A program made the position numbers and the translations under genes. A DNA stretch of 45,677 nucleotides, taken from Desulfococcaceae bacterium HSG9 (GTDB lineage Bacteria > Desulfobacterota > Desulfobacteria > Desulfobacterales > JAUCGF01). A model generated the notes under the pieces. It did no database searches. It saw only the letters and a program-made list of their open reading frames with translations, and had not been told where the DNA came from. Shown piece after piece: positions 42,428-45,677 of the stretch; position 1 is the stretch's first letter, and each line of letters opens with the position of its first letter. The stretch is from NCBI GenBank assembly GCA_030378005.1, contig JAUCGF010000119.1, forward strand, positions 1 through 45,677. The letters are read 5' to 3'.

Positions 42428-44281
42428 CAGCACTTGATTTGCTGTCCATTCCCACACATTCCCAGCCATATCGTAACAGCCAACCAGACTGACACCGTTG
42501 GGATAGCGGGTTACACGAGTGGTTTTGCCGATACCGGATTCATCTGTATTGCATTTCGCTTGATCGAATTTGTTTCCCCAGGGATATTCCCTGCCATCTT
42601 CACCCCGCGCAGCGCGTTCCCACTCTTTTTCAGAGGGCAATCGTTTACCAGCCCATTTGGAGTATGCTTCGGCTTCATAATAACTGACGCCCACAACAGG
42701 ATGACCGGGCAGATTCCATTTTTCATCATTCCAATATTCAGGCAGGGTTATTTTATTTTTCTTCCGCCATTCATTACCGTCATCACTCCAATAATCATCA
42801 TTGTTATATCCGTCAGCCTTGATAAATTCAGCGTATTGGGCGTTGGTAACCGGATAAATGTCAATTTCAAATGGGTTTTCTATGGTTTCTTCCTGTTTTT
42901 TATCACCAAAGATGAATTTACCGGCGGGAACTGCGGCCATGGATTGAAAATCAGTCATGGCGCTTTTTTCCATCTCTTTCTTACGAGCCTCTTTGACTTC
43001 CCTCTCTTCCGGAGTTTCCACCGTAGCGCTCAATGTGATCAGTTGGCTTAATGTTTCTATTTTGCAGTCAAATTGTTTAAGAATATTTACCAGGGCATCA
43101 ATTTCTAAAAATTTTTTAAGGTGCTGAGGCGCCGCCTCCAGCATTTTTTGTTTATTATCCCCATCACCAAATTTTTTGATTTGTTGGCGTAGAACATCCA
43201 GATTGTCAGGTTTTTGCTCCAGGTCTTTCTTTAAAAACGGATAAACATTTTCAATGATTTTCCAGAATAGAATATGCTTAAATTCAATATCAACTTCATT
43301 GTTTAGAAGAAGCCCTTCGAGCAGATTAAGATCATTCAGAAACCGTTTGAGACGCCGGGGATTGCTGTTCAAAGCCGGAAGGATTAAGTCAAGATACTCA
43401 AAAACTTCCGCTTTTGCCTGCGGATACACATGATTGACAAAGGTTTTAAAATCTTCAACAGGGATGCCGGGCAGCTTAAACTCCACTTGCACGATTTTTT
43501 CCATAAACTTACCGGCATCTTTTTTGTATGAGTCGGCCAACGCTTCTTCAATGATTTCATTGGCGGCGCCGATAATAAAGATACACCCCTCTTTATCCAT
43601 AAACAATTTAATCGTTTCAAGCACTTTGACAATCCGTTCACGCGGGCAACGATCAAGATCATCAATAAATATCACCAAGGCGCTTTGGCGTTCATCCGTT
43701 TTTTCCGCTTGATGCAATTGAGGCCGCCAGTTCAGATAGGTCCACAGCACTTTATCAAAAAATTCCTGGAAAGTGTCGTAAAAACCAAGTTTGGCTTTGT
43801 ATTCAAGGCCGGTAAAAAGATCGCTCACACCCACACCGGAACCGAGCTTGGTGATTCGGTCAATGATTTTTGAATGGTTCAATCCGCTTGCCAATTTTTC
43901 AATTTTGCTACGGCATTGCGTAAAAAAACCATCATTTTCCATTGCTTTGAAAATTTCTTCAATCAAAGCCGCCAGGATTTCATTTTCCTGGTTATATTTC
44001 CAAGCCTGAAACCAGACTGTTTTGCAGCGCCGGTATAAAGTGCGATCTGTAAACGTGCCGTTTTTCAATAATTTCCGGACAGTCTCCATAAGCGTGGTTT
44101 TACCTGATCCCCATTTACCGAATATGCCAATCACCAGCGGTGTCTTATTTTCCTTGTTGGCAATTAAGCCTCCGATGGTTTTGGCATACGCATCAAAGCC
44201 GAATAGCGCTTTTTCTTTTTCAGGGTTGTCACTGATAACATAAACCGGTGGTGGGATTTCCGTATTTTCATTGTCTGTCAT
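42311..44281 (-). CDS. KAP-family P-loop NTPase fused to FGE/C-type-lectin domain; probable DGR target
   Basis: A 656-residue protein. Residues 1-345 are a KAP NTPase: Walker A GKWGSGKTT (55-63), Walker B ALVIFIDDLDRCP (201-213) and the sensor-like NSNPRRLKRFLNDL near 306. No clear TM segment is seen. Residues 449-652 are a formylglycine-generating-enzyme (FGE) type C-type-lectin fold: VPAGKFIFG, YPVTNAQY, LPSEKEWERAARG, YPWGN, DMAGNVWEW and RGGSW. The active-site cysteines of true FGE are not evident, so it is likely a binding module. From R619 to C651 the Asn/Tyr/Asp/Ser-rich codons (NNY pattern) fit a DGR variable region. It is convergent with tsaD. Confidence 0.85.
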   Translation of the reverse strand: MTDNENTEIPPPVYVISDNPEKEKALFGFDAYAKTIGGLIANKENKTPLVIGIFGKWGSGKTTLMETVRKLLKNGTFTDRTLYRRCKTVWFQAWKYNQENEILAALIEEIFKAMENDGFFTQCRSKIEKLASGLNHSKIIDRITKLGSGVGVSDLFTGLEYKAKLGFYDTFQEFFDKVLWTYLNWRPQLHQAEKTDERQSALVIFIDDLDRCPRERIVKVLETIKLFMDKEGCIFIIGAANEIIEEALADSYKKDAGKFMEKIVQVEFKLPGIPVEDFKTFVNHVYPQAKAEVFEYLDLILPALNSNPRRLKRFLNDLNLLEGLLLNNEVDIEFKHILFWKIIENVYPFLKKDLEQKPDNLDVLRQQIKKFGDGDNKQKMLEAAPQHLKKFLEIDALVNILKQFDCKIETLSQLITLSATVETPEEREVKEARKKEMEKSAMTDFQSMAAVPAGKFIFGDKKQEETIENPFEIDIYPVTNAQYAEFIKADGYNNDDYWSDDGNEWRKKNKITLPEYWNDEKWNLPGHPVVGVSYYEAEAYSKWAGKRLPSEKEWERAARGEDGREYPWGNKFDQAKCNTDESGIGKTTRVTRYPNGVSLVGCYDMAGNVWEWTANQVLRGGSWNSDRDNARCADRYSLNPNYRYNNVGLRCVRTKN

Positions 44282-44317
44282 ATTTATGATCCTTTGTTTG
44301 GTATTTGAATCATGGGT

Positions 44318-44361
44318 AACTACTGTTTTTTCCCTTTTCTTATCCGATTTCCGTGTAGTTA
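44318..44361. repeat. partial copy of the GxxExxY-flanking repeat
   Basis: Its TACTG...CCCTTTTCTTATCCGATTTCC...GTAGTTATT matches the right half of the full copies at 44394 and 45271 with a few differences. The left half is missing or replaced. Confidence 0.7.
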
Positions 44362-44393
44362 TTCAAGATGATTGACAGCAAATCAAGTAAAAA

Positions 44394-44476
44394 ACTACAA
44401 GGAAAACAGATAAGAAAGGGAAAAGGGAAAGGGGAATACTGTGCTTTTTCCTTTTCTTATCCGATTTCCTTGTAGT
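44394..44476. repeat. palindromic repeat, full copy A (overlaps end of GxxExxY gene)
   Basis: 83 bases: left arm ACTACAAGGAAAACAGATAA..., right arm ...TTATCCGATTTCCTTGTAGT, with a GGAATACTGTGC centre. The arms are largely complementary. On the minus strand the right arm encodes the last seven codons (NNYKEIG region) and the TAA (44457-44459) of the nuclease-like gene. Confidence 0.85.
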
Positions 44477-45254
44477 TATTTAAATCTGAAAAATACTTGA
44501 AATCCAAATGCAAGGCATTGAAATTGAAAATCAGTCCCCGTTTCATTTTAAGATAGCGTCCGTAGTTGCAGAATCTGTTCAGAATCAGGCTATCCAGTTC
44601 CTTTACCGCGATAACTGACAGCAACATATCCCCGATAATGAAGAAATTGATTTCCTTTGAACCAATTGTGTTATTTCTGTATTGAGCATAAATTTCTTTG
44701 TTTATTCCAAAATCAATACCTGCTTCTTTCAATTCGTAGTAAAATGCCCGCCGATAAATCTGATGAAAATAGCCGACACCCAGCGTCGTTAGAATCCGGT
44801 TTGCCATAAAGAGCAATTCTTTGATAGATTCCTTGCCTTCCAAACGGATTTTAGAAAAATCAAAATCATCTCTTAACGGCGTTTTGAGATGCAGAAGATT
44901 CGGGAAGGTCTGACATTCAGCTTTGAAACCGCCGAAATTTGCCAAAATCCCTAACGGCTTGTTCATGCCTTTCAGATAGGAAATCAGTTGCGCCCGATGC
45001 AATGGAAAAATGTCAGGAACCGCTTTCAGTTCCACAATGACCGTATCTTCAACTAACAGGTCAGCCCTGTAACGCCCCACACGCCTGTCAAAATAGAATA
45101 CGTCAAATTCCTTCTGACGTTCTGTTTTCATGCCGCGAGATCGGAGTTCAAGCTCCGCAGCACTTTCATAAACATCCTCATTCCAGATGTTGCCCAGTTT
45201 TCTGAATACTTCAAACAGGCAGCCGTTGATTGCGTATGTCAGTTGTTCATGCAT
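44457..45254 (-). CDS. GxxExxY-family PD-(D/E)XK protein, two domains
   Basis: A 265-residue protein of the GxxExxY family. The first domain (about 1-130) has the family helix LGNIWNEDVYESAAELEL (20-37). The nuclease-type core is Asp65 in GRYRADLLVED with Glu75-x-Lys77 in VIVELKAV, a PD-(D/E)XK-like site. ISYLKGMNKPLGILANFGG is the conserved back half. The second domain (about 150-265) opens LGVGYFHQIYRRAFYYEL, an equivalent helix with Glu replaced by His, and lacks the catalytic set, so it looks like a degenerate duplicate. Function of the family is not known. The gene is bracketed by palindromic repeats. Confidence 0.75.
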   Translation of the reverse strand: MHEQLTYAINGCLFEVFRKLGNIWNEDVYESAAELELRSRGMKTERQKEFDVFYFDRRVGRYRADLLVEDTVIVELKAVPDIFPLHRAQLISYLKGMNKPLGILANFGGFKAECQTFPNLLHLKTPLRDDFDFSKIRLEGKESIKELLFMANRILTTLGVGYFHQIYRRAFYYELKEAGIDFGINKEIYAQYRNNTIGSKEINFFIIGDMLLSVIAVKELDSLILNRFCNYGRYLKMKRGLIFNFNALHLDFKYFSDLNNYKEIG

Positions 45255-45270
45255 GAAAAATAAGATAACT

Positions 45271-45344
45271 ACTACAAGGAAAACAGATAAGAAAAGGAAA
45301 GGGAATACTGTGCTTTTTCCTTTTCTTATCCGCTTTCCATGTAG
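45271..45344. repeat. palindromic repeat, full copy B (upstream of GxxExxY gene)
   Basis: 74 bases: ACTACAAGGAAAACAGATAA, then GGAATACTGTGC and TTTTCTTATCCGCTTTCC, same order as copy A with a 9-base shorter purine tract. It ends 17 bases from the GxxExxY start. A further fragment (CATACTG, T run, CCTTTTCTTG) is at about 45402-45425, next to the transposase end. Confidence 0.85.
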
Positions 45345-45431
45345 CTTTTAAGCAGTTCGTACATCACATCTACCGGAAAAGCGAATAAGCCAAAGAAGAG
45401 CATACTGTTTTTTTCCTTTTCTTGAACTGGT

Positions 45432-45677
45432 TTAAACTTTTTCTCCGATTAAATTTCGGAGATTAATCATCGCAAAAGCAATGCAATGAAGCCCGAAAAA
45501 ATATGTATCATTCCGTTCAAAACGGATGAGCGGACGTTTGAATTTATCAACCCATGCCCATGTCCGTTCCGTGCCGAACCGGTTTTTATATATCTTTTCG
45601 CAGAAAAGTCTTTTCCTTCCTCTTTTCGGCTTCTTACGCCCGCGCCTGTTTTCAGCGATATTCGGTATGACACCGTT
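45432..45677 (-). CDS. IS5-type transposase, C-terminal part (runs off the window)
   Basis: Eighty-one codons with no start inside the window. The frame reads RRGRKKPKRGRKRLFCEKIY then KNRFGTERTWAWVDKFKRPL and IRFERNDTYFFGLHCIAFAM, stop at 45432. It matches the C-terminal end of IS5-family DDE transposases, including the catalytic Glu of the [YR]-x-x-R-[FW]-x-x-E-R motif (here NRFGTERTWAW). The rest lies beyond 45677. A longer open frame (45467-45673) in another phase is a shadow. Confidence 0.85.
   Translation of the reverse strand, partial: NGVIPNIAENRRGRKKPKRGRKRLFCEKIYKNRFGTERTWAWVDKFKRPLIRFERNDTYFFGLHCIAFAMINLRNLIGEKV

Noticed and set aside
42449..42965. Catalytic formylglycine-generating enzyme
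   Set aside because: The fold motifs are present but the paired active-site cysteines of sulfatase-activating FGE are not seen; it is better viewed as a binding domain.
42434..43051. A 205-codon open frame on the plus strand
   Set aside because: It lies antisense to the FGE domain of the KAP fusion, whose motifs are clear. The plus-strand product is a hydrophobic shadow.
45467..45673. A 68-codon minus-strand frame with an ATG
   Set aside because: The neighbouring phase encodes an IS5 transposase C-terminus with family motifs; this frame is its shadow.

Overview
The window looks like a chromosomal segment of an anaerobic deltaproteobacterium-type organism (Desulfobacterota, most likely Desulfobacterales). 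This is inferred from gene content and order: a four-subunit 2-oxoacid:ferredoxin oxidoreductase, SelB, a type IV pilus cluster pilMNOPQ, a PEP-CTERM protein behind a textbook sigma-54 promoter, the dnaG-rpoD-tRNA-NIF3-zinc ribbon-rnpB-HPr series, GatCA and a solitary IspD. The DNA is AT-rich with AT-rich spacers, and many spacers carry gene debris, small inverted-repeat elements or isolated repeats.

Layout. 1-1130: PEP-CTERM surface protein with its own promoter and terminator. 1141-1640: debris of a comM/yifB gene and of a transposase. 1773-7136: RCK potassium channel, 5-formyl-THF cyclo-ligase, serS-thrC-TPR lipoprotein. 7435-14801 (minus): pilM-N-O-P-Q plus an Ig-like lipoprotein with a Thr-rich tail, read from one promoter upstream of pilM. 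15276-17995: korDABC. 18178-20955 (minus): folD, argC, ispD; the folD leader contains one isolated type I-C-like CRISPR repeat. 21143-28476 (minus): HPr-fusion protein, RNase P RNA, zinc-ribbon coiled-coil protein, NIF3 protein, tRNA(CAU), rpoD, dnaG. 28841-28949: a MITE with TA flanks. 29018-32895 (minus): lipoprotein, hisB, selB, small membrane protein. 33004-33166: tRNA-His and tRNA-Arg. 33266-42163: cyclic-nucleotide-binding protein, then argS, SPOR protein, gatC, a second MITE, gatA, a 57-aa protein, a DUF104/PIN toxin-antitoxin pair, mutL and tsaD.

The right end (42260-45677) is an accessory region and holds the most interesting material. A KAP P-loop NTPase is fused to a C-terminal FGE/C-type-lectin domain whose last ~35 codons look like the variable region of a diversity-generating retroelement (DGR), followed by a GC-rich hairpin. 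No reverse transcriptase or template repeat is visible here, so diversification would have to be supplied from elsewhere. Next comes a double PD-(D/E)XK 'GxxExxY' gene bracketed by copies of an ~80-bp palindromic repeat, one of which supplies the gene's own last codons and stop. The window closes inside an IS5-type transposase gene.

Most housekeeping calls rest on clear family motifs. Statements about mobility, DGR activity, CRISPR origin and regulation are inferences from sequence patterns and are marked as such.
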